NCBI RefSeq assembly: GCF_029510815.1
Contig: NZ_CP120360.1
Location: 2,170,001-2,234,000, forward strand
Direction: 5' to 3'
Origin: Janibacter sp. DB-40
Lineage (GTDB): Bacteria > Actinomycetota > Actinomycetes > Actinomycetales > Dermatophilaceae
DNA: 64,000 nt
Shown: in pieces, positions 29,779 through 38,643 of the stretch
Layout of the letters: the number at the start of each line of letters is the position of its first letter
How positions within the stretch are numbered: the first letter of the stretch is position 1
Notes under the pieces: generated by a model
Seen by the model: the letters and a program-made list of their open reading frames with translations, nothing else
The model's database searches: none
Told to the model about the DNA's origin: nothing
Program-made: the position numbers and the translations under genes

Positions 29779-30729
29779 GTGACCGACGACCTCACCCCTG
29801 CCGAGCGCCAGGCGCGCTCCTTGGCCGACCTGCTGTCGATCCTCGAGCTGCGCGAGCTCGGGACGGGGAGGATCACGGTCACGGGCGTCGACGACGTCTC
29901 CGTCGGTGTGGGCACCCCCCACATCGACGTCTACGAGGGCGACAGCCTCAAGCAGCCCCACAACCGCGTCTACGGCGGACAGGTGCTCGCGCAGTCCCTC
30001 ACGGCGGCCAACCTGACCATCCGCGACGAGCACCCGGGACGGTTGCCGCACTCGCTGCACGCCTACTTCCTCCGCCCGGGCGACGACACCCTGCCGATCC
30101 GCTTCTCGGTCGAGCGCATGCGGGACGGACGCTCCTTCTCCGCCCGGCGGGTGCACGCACTCCAGCACGACCGCACGATCCTCTCGCTGACCGTCTCGTA
30201 CCAGGACCCGGCCGGCGGCCTGGACCACCACGACGAGATGCCCGAGGTGCCCGCGCCCGAGGACCTGGCCCCGGTGGCCGAGAAGTTCGCGACCATCGAC
30301 CACCCGCGCGCCCTTCACCTCGTGGGGCGGCCCGTCGACCACCGCTACGTCGAGGGTGACATCACGCTGCAGGTCGACAGCGCCCACGCGGCCCGGCAGG
30401 ACGTCTGGTTCCGCCTCCTCGGCGAGGTCGGGCCCGACCCGTACCGACAGGCCTCGGTGCTGGCCTACATGTCCGACTACACCCTGCTGGAGTCGGTCCT
30501 GCGCCGCCACGGCCGGTCGTGGATGGACCCGAGCCTGCGGGTGGCCAGCCTCGACCACTCGATGTGGTTCCACCGGATCGTCGATCCCTCGCAGTGGCTG
30601 CTCTACTCGCAGGACTCTCCCTCCGCCCAGGGTGGGCGTGGGCTGGGCGTCGGGAAGGTCTTCACCCGCGACGGGGTGCTCACGACGACCATCGCCCAGG
30701 AGGGCATGGTCCGGGTCAAGGGCGGCTGA
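29779..30729 (+). CDS. tesB: Acyl-CoA thioesterase II
   Basis: A 316-residue double-hotdog thioesterase from the GTG at 29779. The N-terminal repeat has NRVYGGQVLAQSLTAA and LPHSLHAYFLRPGD; the C-terminal repeat has LAYMSDYTLLES and SLDHSMWFH, which hold the Asp and partner residues of the TesB active site. It hydrolyses medium- and long-chain acyl-CoA in the cytoplasm. It is monocistronic as far as can be seen: 107 bases separate it from recQ and about 200 from the regulator downstream. Confidence 0.93.
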   Translation: MTDDLTPAERQARSLADLLSILELRELGTGRITVTGVDDVSVGVGTPHIDVYEGDSLKQPHNRVYGGQVLAQSLTAANLTIRDEHPGRLPHSLHAYFLRPGDDTLPIRFSVERMRDGRSFSARRVHALQHDRTILSLTVSYQDPAGGLDHHDEMPEVPAPEDLAPVAEKFATIDHPRALHLVGRPVDHRYVEGDITLQVDSAHAARQDVWFRLLGEVGPDPYRQASVLAYMSDYTLLESVLRRHGRSWMDPSLRVASLDHSMWFHRIVDPSQWLLYSQDSPSAQGGRGLGVGKVFTRDGVLTTTIAQEGMVRVKGG

Positions 30730-30859
30730 TCCGCCCTATTCCTTTTTATTCGCGCCGCCGACCCGGTGCCGGCTCCCCGCTGCGTCCAGGCCCACGGAGC
30801 GTCAGCAGGGTCCACACATCTCGAGATCCCCATGAGATCAAGGGATTACACCACACAGA

Positions 30860-30875
30860 TGTTGCGTATATCACC
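30860..30875 (+). promoter_or_regulatory. Candidate CRP/FNR-family binding site upstream of the nar operon
   Basis: TGTTGCGTATATCACC matches the recalled CRP/GlxR pattern TGTGANNTANNTCACA at most fixed positions (TGT, central TA, TCAC). It lies in the AT-richer 198-base gap before the regulator gene, about 53 bases upstream of its start, where an activator of nitrate respiration would bind. The left half-site is imperfect. No crp/fnr gene is in the window. Confidence 0.4.
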
Positions 30876-30927
30876 GCCGCGCGGGTGAGTCGGCCCCCGG
30901 TGGGTTAATTGCTCTTTATCTGGCAGA

Positions 30928-31704
30928 GTGACGCCCGTGATCGTCTCCGAGGAGTCCACGCGAGGGAGCACCGGCTCCGGTGACACCGGCCCGGGCCTGC
31001 TGCGGTCGGCCGTGCGTCGGGACATCGTCGACACCCTGGCCAACCTTCCCGGACCGCAGCGGACCGAGGGTCTCAGCGCCCGCGAGCTGGGCGACCTCGT
31101 CGGGCTGCACGTCACGACCGTGCGCTTCCACCTGGCCCAGCTCGTCGAGGGTGGACTGCTCACGAGCCGCTCGGTCCGCACGGCGGGCGCCGGTCGACCG
31201 ACGAAGAAGTACGTGCTCGCCCCCGGCTCGCTCGACCGACCGTTGGAGGCCTACCGCCTGCTGGCGACCCTTCTGACCGAGACATTCGGCGCCACCGACG
31301 CCGACGGGCGCCCCCTGGACCCCGAGCAGGTCGGCATCTCCTGGGCCCGGGAGCACGTCCCCCGCCCCGGGGACCCTGCCCCGGCCCACACCGCCGGTGA
31401 GTGGCTCAGCACCGTCGGGCGGCTCGTCGACACCCTGCGGGTGTGGGGGTACACCCCCAGCGTCCGGACCGAGGACACCGGCCGGACCGCCCGGATCGAC
31501 CTCCTGGGCTGTCCCTTCATCGACCTCGCCAAGGCGCACCCCGAGGTCGCCTGCGGGATCCACCGCGGGCTGATCCGCGGCAGCCTCGAGGTCCTCGGCG
31601 AGCACGACACCGAGATCACGCTCGAGCCCTTCGTCGGCCCGACCCACTGCCTGGCCCACGTCACGACCCGGGCGGACTTCGCCCCCAGAGGAGGCAACTC
31701 ATGA
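30928..31704 (+). CDS. HTH transcriptional regulator with conserved cysteines (SufR-like)
   Basis: A 258-residue regulator from the GTG at 30928 (a GTG at 30937 is also possible; neither has a good ribosome-binding site). The N-terminal winged helix-turn-helix spans about residues 24-98 (SARELGDLVGLHVTTVRFHL, then AGRPTKKYVL). The C-terminal domain has GCPFIDLAKAHPEVACGIH and GPTHCLAHV, placing Cys195, Cys209 and Cys241 where SufR-type regulators bind an Fe-S cluster; His212 or His240 could be a fourth ligand. Its stop overlaps the narG ATG by four bases, so it is made with nitrate reductase. It may sense O2, NO or Fe-S status; that is inference. Confidence 0.8.
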   Translation: MTPVIVSEESTRGSTGSGDTGPGLLRSAVRRDIVDTLANLPGPQRTEGLSARELGDLVGLHVTTVRFHLAQLVEGGLLTSRSVRTAGAGRPTKKYVLAPGSLDRPLEAYRLLATLLTETFGATDADGRPLDPEQVGISWAREHVPRPGDPAPAHTAGEWLSTVGRLVDTLRVWGYTPSVRTEDTGRTARIDLLGCPFIDLAKAHPEVACGIHRGLIRGSLEVLGEHDTEITLEPFVGPTHCLAHVTTRADFAPRGGNS

Positions 31705-34700
31705 CCACCACCCCACGCCCGGCCTCGGAGCTCCCCCGCTCCGCCGGCCTGGACGGCTCGCTCTCGTCCGCTCTCGTCGGCACCCGGCGCTTCTTCACCA
31801 AGGCGGGCATCTCCGAGGACCAGCGGTCGATGTTCGTCGAGGGTGGCCGAGAGGGTGATGTCTTCTACCGCGACCGGTGGAGCCACGACAAGGTCGTGCG
31901 CAGCACCCACGGCGTCAACTGCACGGGATCCTGCTCGTGGAAGGTCTACGTCAAGGACGGGATCATCACCTGGGAGGCGCAGCAGACCGACTACCCGAGC
32001 ACCGGCGCCGACCGGCCGGAGTACGAGCCGCGGGGCTGCCCGCGTGGCGCGGCGTTCTCCTGGTACACGTACTCCCCCACCCGGGTGCGCTACCCGTACG
32101 TGCGTGGGGTGCTGCTCGACATGTACCGAAAGGCCAAGGCCACCTACGGTGACCCGGTCGTCGCCTGGGGTTCGATCGTCCAGGACGAGGAGCAGGCCCG
32201 CACCTACAAGGCCGCCCGCGGCAAGGGCGGCCTCGTGCGCGCATCGTGGGCAGAGGCGGTCGAGATGGTCGCCGCCGCGAAGGTCTACACGATCAAGCGA
32301 TGGGGACCGGACCGCATCGCGGGCTTCTCCCCGATCCCCGCCATGTCGCAGGTCAGCTATGCGTCCGGCGCCCGCTTCCACGAGCTCATCGGCGCCCCGA
32401 TGCTCTCCTTCTACGACTGGTACGCCGATCTGCCCAATGCCTCGCCGCAGATGTTCGGCGACCAGACCGACGTGCCCGAGTCCGGTGACTGGTGGGACGC
32501 GGCGTACCTGATCATGTGGGGATCCAACGTCCCGCTGACCCGCACGCCCGACGCCCACTGGATGACCGAGGCCCGCTACCGCGGGCAGAAGGTCATCGCC
32601 GTCTCCCCCGACTACGCCGAGAACGTCAAGTTCGCCGACGAGTGGGTCGCCGCAGCCCCCGGCACCGACGGCGCCCTGGCGATGGCCCTGGCGCACGTCA
32701 TCCTCAAGGAGTACTTCGTCGACCGGCAGGTCGACTTCTTCACCGAGTACAACCAGACCTTCACCGACCTGCCGTGCCTCATCAGCCTCGAGGACACCGG
32801 TGACGGCGCATACGCCCCCGGCAAGTTCCTCGTGGCCGGCGACCTCGACCACCCCGAGGCCACGAGCGAGAACGCGATGTGGAAGCCGGCCGTCCTGGAC
32901 GAGGCGACCGACGAGATCGCGATCCCCCGCGGCTCGATCGGCCACCGCTTCGGGGAGGAGGGTGTCGGCCAGTGGAACCTCGACCTCGGGGACATCCGTC
33001 CCCGGCTGAGCCTCTACGGCTCCGACGAGGCCGTCGCGGTGGAGCTGCCGCGCTTCGACAACCTCGACGGCACCGCGGTGAAGGAGCGACGTGGGGTGCC
33101 CGTTCGGCGCATCGGAGACCACCTGGTCACGACGGTCCTCGACCTCATGCTCGCCCACTACGGCGTCGGCCGGGACGGCCTGCCCGGGAGCTGGCCCGGC
33201 GACTACACCGACCCGAGCGTGCCGGCGACCCCCGCGTGGGGCGCCGAGCTCACCGGGGTCCCCTCCGAGCAGATCGTGCGCCTGGCCCGGGAGTGGGCAC
33301 AGAGCGCCATCGACACCAACGGGCGCGGCATGATCATCATGGGCGCCGGTGTCAACCACTGGTACCACGCCGACCAGGCGTACCGGACCATGCTCGTCCT
33401 CTCGACGATCACCGGCTGCCAGGGCCGCAACGGTGGCGGGTGGGCGCACTACGTCGGCCAGGAGAAGGTCCGCCCGCTCATGGGGTTCCAGCAGATGGCC
33501 TTCGCGCTCGACTGGGTCCGTCCGCCGCGGCACATGAACCAGACCGCGTACTGGTACGTCAACACCAGCCAGTACCGCTATGACACCTTCTCCGCCGAGG
33601 AGATCAACGGCAGCACGGGTGCCTTCGACGGGCGCACGACGATGGACCTGCTCGCGCAGTCGGCGCGCCTGGGCTGGGCCCCGTCCTACCCGCAGTTCGA
33701 CCGCAGCAGCCTTGCCGTGGCCGACGAGGCGGCTGCAGCCGGCGTACCCGTGGGTGACTACGTCGCCTCCTCCCTCAAGGAGGGGAGCCTGCAGTTCGCG
33801 ATCGAGGACCCGGAGAACCCGGACAACTTCCCGCGCGTGCTCTCGCTGTGGCGCTCCAACCTCTTCGGGTCCTCGGCCAAGGGCAATGAGTACTTCCTCA
33901 AGCACCTGCTCGGGACGAGCAACGCGGTCAAGGCGAGACAGGCCCCCGAGGACCTGCGCCCGCAGGAGATCGTCTGGCCGGAGGAGCTTCACGAGGGCAA
34001 GCTCGACATGCTCATGACGATCGACTTCCGCATGACCAGCTCGACGCTGCTCTCGGACGTCGTCCTGCCCGCCGCCACGTGGTACGAGAAGCACGACCTC
34101 AACACCACGGACATGCACCCCTACGTCAACTCCTTCAACCCCGCGATCGCGCCGCCGTGGCAGTCGAAGACCGACTGGGAGGCGTGGAAGGAGATCGCCA
34201 AGCGCTTCTCCGAGATGGCCGTCGACCACCTCGGGACCCGCACGGACGTCGTGGCCAAGCCGTTGTGGCACGACACCCCGGAGGCCATGTCAGCCGTCCA
34301 CGGGCGTGTCCTCGACTGGAAGCACGGCGACTGCGAACCCGTCCCGGGCAAGACGATGCCGACCATCGCCGCCGTCGAGCGCGACTACACCGCCGTCCAC
34401 GCCAAGATGACCGCCATCGGGCCGCTGCTCGAGAACGTGGGCATGGTGACCAAGGGGGTGAAGTACGACCCGACCCGCGAGATCGACGAGCTGGGCCACC
34501 TCAACGGCACGGTCCGGGGCGGCCCCACTGCCGGCCGGCCGAAGCTGGACACCGACATCAACGTCGCCGAGGCGATCCTGCGTCTGTCGGGCACGACCAA
34601 CGGACGGCTGGCGACCGAGGGGTTCAAGGACCTCGAGAAGCGCACCGGTCAGCACATGCACGACCTGTCCGCCGAGCACGAGGGCAGCCACATCACCTTC

Positions 34701-35429
34701 GCCGACACCCAGGCGGCACCGGCGCCGGTGATCACCTCGCCGGAGTGGTCCGGCAGCGAGTCGGGCGGCCGGCGCTACGCCCCCTTCACGCAGAACATCG
34801 AGCGGCTCAAGCCCTTCCACACCCTCACGGGGCGCCAGCAGTTCTACGTCGACCACGACTGGATGCTCGCCATGGGCGAGGGCCTGCCGACCTACCGTCC
34901 CCCGCTGAACATGACCCGCCTCTTCGGCGAACGCCCCATCGGCGACACCCACCAGGCCGAGGGTGAGGCGGTCTCGGTCGCGGTGCGCTACCTGACGCCG
35001 CACAACAAGTGGTCCATCCACAGCGAGTACCAGGACAATCTCTTCATGCTCAGCCTCAGCCGCGGTGGTCAGGCGGTGTGGATGTCCGACCAGGACGCGG
35101 CCAAGATCGGGATCAGGGACAACGACTGGATCGAGGCGGTCAACCGCAACGGCGTCGTCGCCGCGCGCGCCATCGTCAGCCACCGGATGCCCGAGGGCAC
35201 GGTCTTCATGCACCACGCCCAGGACCGGCTCATCGACGTCCCGCTGACCGAGACCGACCAGAAGCGAGGCGGCATCCACAACAGCCTGACGCGCATCCTC
35301 GTCAAGCCGAGCCACATCATCGGCGGGTACGCCCAGCTGTCCTACTTCTTCAACTACATCGGTCCGACGGGCAACAACCGCGACGAGGTCACGATGATCC
35401 GCAAGCGAACCGCTCCGGTCGAGTACTGA
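31701..35429 (+). CDS. narG: Respiratory nitrate reductase, alpha subunit
   Basis: Catalytic molybdenum subunit of membrane-bound nitrate reductase, 1242 residues (E. coli 1247). The ATG at 31701 has AGAGGAGG upstream and overlaps the regulator stop. The FS0 cluster ligands are His70, Cys74, Cys78 and Cys113 (HGVNCTGSC, RGCPRGA), and the molybdenum ligand is Asp239 in LSFYDWYADLP. There is no twin-arginine signal, so the active site faces the cytoplasm as in classical NarG. It reduces nitrate to nitrite using quinol electrons delivered through NarI and NarH. narH starts 25 bases later. Confidence 0.98.
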   Translation: MTTTPRPASELPRSAGLDGSLSSALVGTRRFFTKAGISEDQRSMFVEGGREGDVFYRDRWSHDKVVRSTHGVNCTGSCSWKVYVKDGIITWEAQQTDYPSTGADRPEYEPRGCPRGAAFSWYTYSPTRVRYPYVRGVLLDMYRKAKATYGDPVVAWGSIVQDEEQARTYKAARGKGGLVRASWAEAVEMVAAAKVYTIKRWGPDRIAGFSPIPAMSQVSYASGARFHELIGAPMLSFYDWYADLPNASPQMFGDQTDVPESGDWWDAAYLIMWGSNVPLTRTPDAHWMTEARYRGQKVIAVSPDYAENVKFADEWVAAAPGTDGALAMALAHVILKEYFVDRQVDFFTEYNQTFTDLPCLISLEDTGDGAYAPGKFLVAGDLDHPEATSENAMWKPAVLDEATDEIAIPRGSIGHRFGEEGVGQWNLDLGDIRPRLSLYGSDEAVAVELPRFDNLDGTAVKERRGVPVRRIGDHLVTTVLDLMLAHYGVGRDGLPGSWPGDYTDPSVPATPAWGAELTGVPSEQIVRLAREWAQSAIDTNGRGMIIMGAGVNHWYHADQAYRTMLVLSTITGCQGRNGGGWAHYVGQEKVRPLMGFQQMAFALDWVRPPRHMNQTAYWYVNTSQYRYDTFSAEEINGSTGAFDGRTTMDLLAQSARLGWAPSYPQFDRSSLAVADEAAAAGVPVGDYVASSLKEGSLQFAIEDPENPDNFPRVLSLWRSNLFGSSAKGNEYFLKHLLGTSNAVKARQAPEDLRPQEIVWPEELHEGKLDMLMTIDFRMTSSTLLSDVVLPAATWYEKHDLNTTDMHPYVNSFNPAIAPPWQSKTDWEAWKEIAKRFSEMAVDHLGTRTDVVAKPLWHDTPEAMSAVHGRVLDWKHGDCEPVPGKTMPTIAAVERDYTAVHAKMTAIGPLLENVGMVTKGVKYDPTREIDELGHLNGTVRGGPTAGRPKLDTDINVAEAILRLSGTTNGRLATEGFKDLEKRTGQHMHDLSAEHEGSHITFADTQAAPAPVITSPEWSGSESGGRRYAPFTQNIERLKPFHTLTGRQQFYVDHDWMLAMGEGLPTYRPPLNMTRLFGERPIGDTHQAEGEAVSVAVRYLTPHNKWSIHSEYQDNLFMLSLSRGGQAVWMSDQDAAKIGIRDNDWIEAVNRNGVVAARAIVSHRMPEGTVFMHHAQDRLIDVPLTETDQKRGGIHNSLTRILVKPSHIIGGYAQLSYFFNYIGPTGNNRDEVTMIRKRTAPVEY

Positions 35430-35454
35430 GTCCGGGCGAAGGAAGGAAACACAC

Positions 35455-37134
35455 ATGCGCGTCATGGCCCAGATGTCGATGGTGATGAACCTCGACAAGT
35501 GCATCGGTTGCCACACCTGCTCGGTCACCTGCAAGCAGGCATGGACCAACCGGGCGGGGATGGAGTACGTCTGGTTCAACAACGTCGAGACCCGGCCGGG
35601 TCTCGGGTACCCGCGCGGGTACGAGGACCAGGACGAGTGGAAGGGAGGGTGGGTCCGCTCCCCCAACGGTCGCCTCAAGCTGCGCGCCGGTGGTCGGATC
35701 AACAAGCTGCTGAACATCTTCTCCAACCCGAAGATGCCCAACATCAGCGACTACTACGAGCCGTGGACCTACGACTACGAGACGGTCCTCAACGCACCGG
35801 CCCAGAAGAACTTCCCCGTCGCCCGGGCGTACTCGCTGATCTCGGGCAAGCCGATGAACATCGAGTGGTCGGCCAACTGGGACGACGACCTCGCCGGCAG
35901 CTCCGAGCACGCGGCCAAGGACCCGATGCTCAAGGGCATCGAGGACAAGGTGAAGTTCGAGTTCGACCAGACCTTCATGTTCTACCTGCCGCGGATCTGC
36001 GAGCACTGCCTCAACCCCAGCTGCGCGGCCTCCTGCCCCTCCGGCGCGATCTACAAGCGCGAGGAGGACGGCATCGTCCTGGTCGACCAGCACAAGTGCC
36101 GCGGGTGGCGCATGTGCGTCACCGGGTGCCCGTACAAGAAGGTCTACTTCAACCACAAGACGGGCAAGGCCGAGAAGTGCACCTTCTGCTACCCCCGCAT
36201 CGAGGTGGGCATCCCGACCGTCTGCGCCGAGACCTGCGTCGGTCGACTGCGCTACATCGGCCTGATGCTCTACGACGCCGACGCGGTGCTCGACGCGGCC
36301 TCGGTGGAGGACGACCACGACCTCTACGAGGCGCAGCGCTCGGTCTTCCTCGACCCGTACGACCCCGAGGTGCAGCGGGAGGCCGAGAAGGCCGGCATCC
36401 CCGGTGACTGGATCGAGGCGGCGAAGAAGTCCCCGGTGCGCCGGCTGATCATGGACTACAAGGTCGCCCTCCCACTCCACCCGGAGTACCGCACGATGCC
36501 GATGGTCTGGTACATCCCGCCGCTGTCCCCGGTCGTCGACGTCATCAAGGACACCGGGTACGACGGGGAGGACCACGACAACCTCTTCGCCGCGATCGAC
36601 ACCCTGCGCATCCCGGTCGAGTACCTGGCAAACCTCTTCACCGCCGGTGACGTCGAGCCGGTCGACCGGGTCCTGCGCAAGCTCGGCGCGATGCGCTCGT
36701 ACATGCGCGACATCAACCTCGGCCGTGACCCCCAGGCGCACATCGCCGAGTCGGTCGGCATGGAGGAGGAGGACATGTACGACATGTACCGCCTGCTCGC
36801 GCTGGCCAAGTACGACGAGCGGTACGTCATCCCCACCGCCCACGGCGAGCAGGCCCACTCCCTCGAGGAGCTGGCCACCGACTGCGCCGTCTCCGGCTAC
36901 GACACGCAGCCCGACGAGGGCTCGGGGCCCTTCGGCGAGGGCTCCGGCACCGGGTCGCTGACCCCGGTCGCGGTGGACAACTTCCACATGCTCCAGAACA
37001 GGCAGACCTCCGACGAGCTCGTCGGAGGGGGCGACAAGACGGGCCGGGTCAACCTGCTCAACTGGGACGGCAAGGGCACGCCCGAGGGCCTCTTCCCGGA
37101 GTCGGACCGCGAGAAGGCGGGTGACTCGCGATGA
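35455..37134 (+). CDS. narH: Respiratory nitrate reductase, beta subunit
   Basis: Electron-transfer subunit carrying three [4Fe-4S] clusters and one [3Fe-4S] cluster, 559 residues. The first cysteine group is Cys16, 19, 22 and 26 (CIGCHTCSVTCKQAW); later groups are CEHCLNPSCAASCPSG and CRGWRMCVTGCPY, where a tryptophan replaces one cysteine and makes the 3Fe cluster, then CTFCYPR and CAETC. The C-terminus is about 45 residues longer than in E. coli and Gly/Asp-rich. A strong GAAGGAAGG site precedes the ATG. The stop overlaps the narJ start by four bases. Confidence 0.98.
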   Translation: MRVMAQMSMVMNLDKCIGCHTCSVTCKQAWTNRAGMEYVWFNNVETRPGLGYPRGYEDQDEWKGGWVRSPNGRLKLRAGGRINKLLNIFSNPKMPNISDYYEPWTYDYETVLNAPAQKNFPVARAYSLISGKPMNIEWSANWDDDLAGSSEHAAKDPMLKGIEDKVKFEFDQTFMFYLPRICEHCLNPSCAASCPSGAIYKREEDGIVLVDQHKCRGWRMCVTGCPYKKVYFNHKTGKAEKCTFCYPRIEVGIPTVCAETCVGRLRYIGLMLYDADAVLDAASVEDDHDLYEAQRSVFLDPYDPEVQREAEKAGIPGDWIEAAKKSPVRRLIMDYKVALPLHPEYRTMPMVWYIPPLSPVVDVIKDTGYDGEDHDNLFAAIDTLRIPVEYLANLFTAGDVEPVDRVLRKLGAMRSYMRDINLGRDPQAHIAESVGMEEEDMYDMYRLLALAKYDERYVIPTAHGEQAHSLEELATDCAVSGYDTQPDEGSGPFGEGSGTGSLTPVAVDNFHMLQNRQTSDELVGGGDKTGRVNLLNWDGKGTPEGLFPESDREKAGDSR

Positions 37135-37880
37135 TGCCGTGGCGACGGCACCGGCGCAGCGCCCCGAGCCTCGGGGCGCAGGCGCAGGCTGATGCCTGGC
37201 AGCTGATCTCGTTGCTGCTGGACTACCCCGACGAGCGGCTGACCTCCCTTCGTCCCGTCCTGCGCGAGAGCGCGGCCGGACTGCCGGAGCACGTCGGTGC
37301 TCCCCTGCTGAGCTTTCTGGACCGGCTCGACACCGTCCCGCTGGACCAGGTGCAAAGTGAGTACGTCGACACCTTCGACGTCACCCGCAAGTGCTCGCTG
37401 CACCTGACCTACTTCCTGTACGGCGACACCCGCAAGCGCGGAGCGGCCCTCGTGCAGTTCAAGCAGGCCTACCGTGCCGCGGGGGTCGAGATGGCCGACG
37501 AAGGGGGCGAGCTGCCGGACCACCTGTCCGTGCTCCTGGAGTTCGGGGCGACGACCGATCCGGCCAGCGCGTGGAAGCTGCTCAACGACCACCGGGTCGG
37601 GATCGAGCTGCTCCACCGTGCCCTCACCGACCGGGAGTCCCCGTGGCGCCCTGTCCTCGTCGCGCTGCGGGCCACCCTGCCGACCCTCCAGGGGGACGAC
37701 GAGCAGGCCCTCGCCAGGCTCATCGCCGAGGGCCCGCCCCAGGAGGAGGTCGGTATCGACCAGTCCCCCTACGCGATGGACCCAGCCCTCGACGAGGCGG
37801 TCGCTGCGCGACCACCGACGCCCCAGCCCTCCGCCCGGGCCGACCTCGGCCCGACCATCCCCGTAGGAGCCCCCCGTTGA
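37131..37880 (+). CDS. narJ: Nitrate reductase molybdenum cofactor assembly chaperone
   Basis: A 249-residue cytoplasmic chaperone that holds apo-NarGH until molybdenum cofactor is inserted. AWQLISLLLDYPDE opens the all-helical NarJ/TorD fold, and YVDTFDVTRKCSLHLTYFLYGDTRKRG is the family signature. The C-terminal 50 residues are Pro/Ala-rich and probably disordered. The ATG overlaps the narH stop, and the stop overlaps the narI TTG. It is not part of the finished enzyme. Confidence 0.96.
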   Translation: MMPWRRHRRSAPSLGAQAQADAWQLISLLLDYPDERLTSLRPVLRESAAGLPEHVGAPLLSFLDRLDTVPLDQVQSEYVDTFDVTRKCSLHLTYFLYGDTRKRGAALVQFKQAYRAAGVEMADEGGELPDHLSVLLEFGATTDPASAWKLLNDHRVGIELLHRALTDRESPWRPVLVALRATLPTLQGDDEQALARLIAEGPPQEEVGIDQSPYAMDPALDEAVAARPPTPQPSARADLGPTIPVGAPR

Positions 37881-38629
37881 CTGAATTCCTCTGGGTCATC
37901 GTTCCGTACCTGTGCCTGGCGACCTTCGTCATCGGGCACGTCTGGCGGTGGCGCTACGACCAGTTCGGCTGGACCACCCGCTCCTCGCAGCTCTACGAGA
38001 GCAAGCTCCTGCGCATCGGGAGCCCCCTCTTCCACTTCGGCATGCTCGGTGTGGTCGCCGGGCACATCATCGGCCTGGTCATCCCGAAGCTGTGGACCGA
38101 CGCCATGGGCATCAGCGACGAGACCTACCACGTGGTCGCCCTCGCGGGCGGCATCCCCGCCGGTCTCGCCACCCTCGCCGGTCTGGCCATCCTCGTCTAC
38201 CGTCGGCGCACGACCGGACCCGTCTTCTCCGCGACGACGGTCAACGACAAGGTGATGTACGTCTTCCTCGGTGCGGTGATCGTCTTCGGGATGTGGAACA
38301 CCGTCGCCGGGTCACTGCTGGAGTTCGGCGGTCACTACAACTACCGCGAGGGCGTCTCCCCGTGGTGGCGCAGCATCTTCATCTTCCAGCCGGAGCCACA
38401 GCTGATGGCGGAGGCCCCCTGGGGCTTCAAGGCGCACGCCATGAGCGCGATGATCCTCTTCGCGATGTGGCCCTTCACCCGCCTCGTCCACGTCTTCAGC
38501 GCACCCATCGGGTACCTCACCCGGCCGTACATCGTCTACCGCAGCCGTGACCACGTCCGCGGCGACGAGGCCGGGCTCAGTGGGCCGCGGCGCGGCTGGG
38601 ACCACCCGGAGCTGCACAAGCACAAGTGA
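37877..38629 (+). CDS. narI: Respiratory nitrate reductase, gamma subunit
   Basis: Membrane cytochrome b subunit that oxidises quinol, 250 residues with five hydrophobic helices. Haem ligands are His53 and His63 (SPLFHFGMLG, VAGHIIG) and His187 and His205 (FKAHAMSAM, RLVHVFSAP), the spacing of E. coli NarI. The start is a TTG at 37877 that overlaps the narJ stop, supported by AGGAG seven bases upstream. The C-terminal tail beyond the last helix is charged. It anchors NarGH to the cytoplasmic membrane and couples nitrate reduction to proton motive force. Confidence 0.97.
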   Translation: MTEFLWVIVPYLCLATFVIGHVWRWRYDQFGWTTRSSQLYESKLLRIGSPLFHFGMLGVVAGHIIGLVIPKLWTDAMGISDETYHVVALAGGIPAGLATLAGLAILVYRRRTTGPVFSATTVNDKVMYVFLGAVIVFGMWNTVAGSLLEFGGHYNYREGVSPWWRSIFIFQPEPQLMAEAPWGFKAHAMSAMILFAMWPFTRLVHVFSAPIGYLTRPYIVYRSRDHVRGDEAGLSGPRRGWDHPELHKHK

Positions 38630-38643
38630 ACTACGGTCGGGGT

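Noticed and set aside
31251..34271. A long minus-strand open frame opposite narG
   Set aside because: It lies wholly opposite narG and the regulator gene, and its translation has no family motif.
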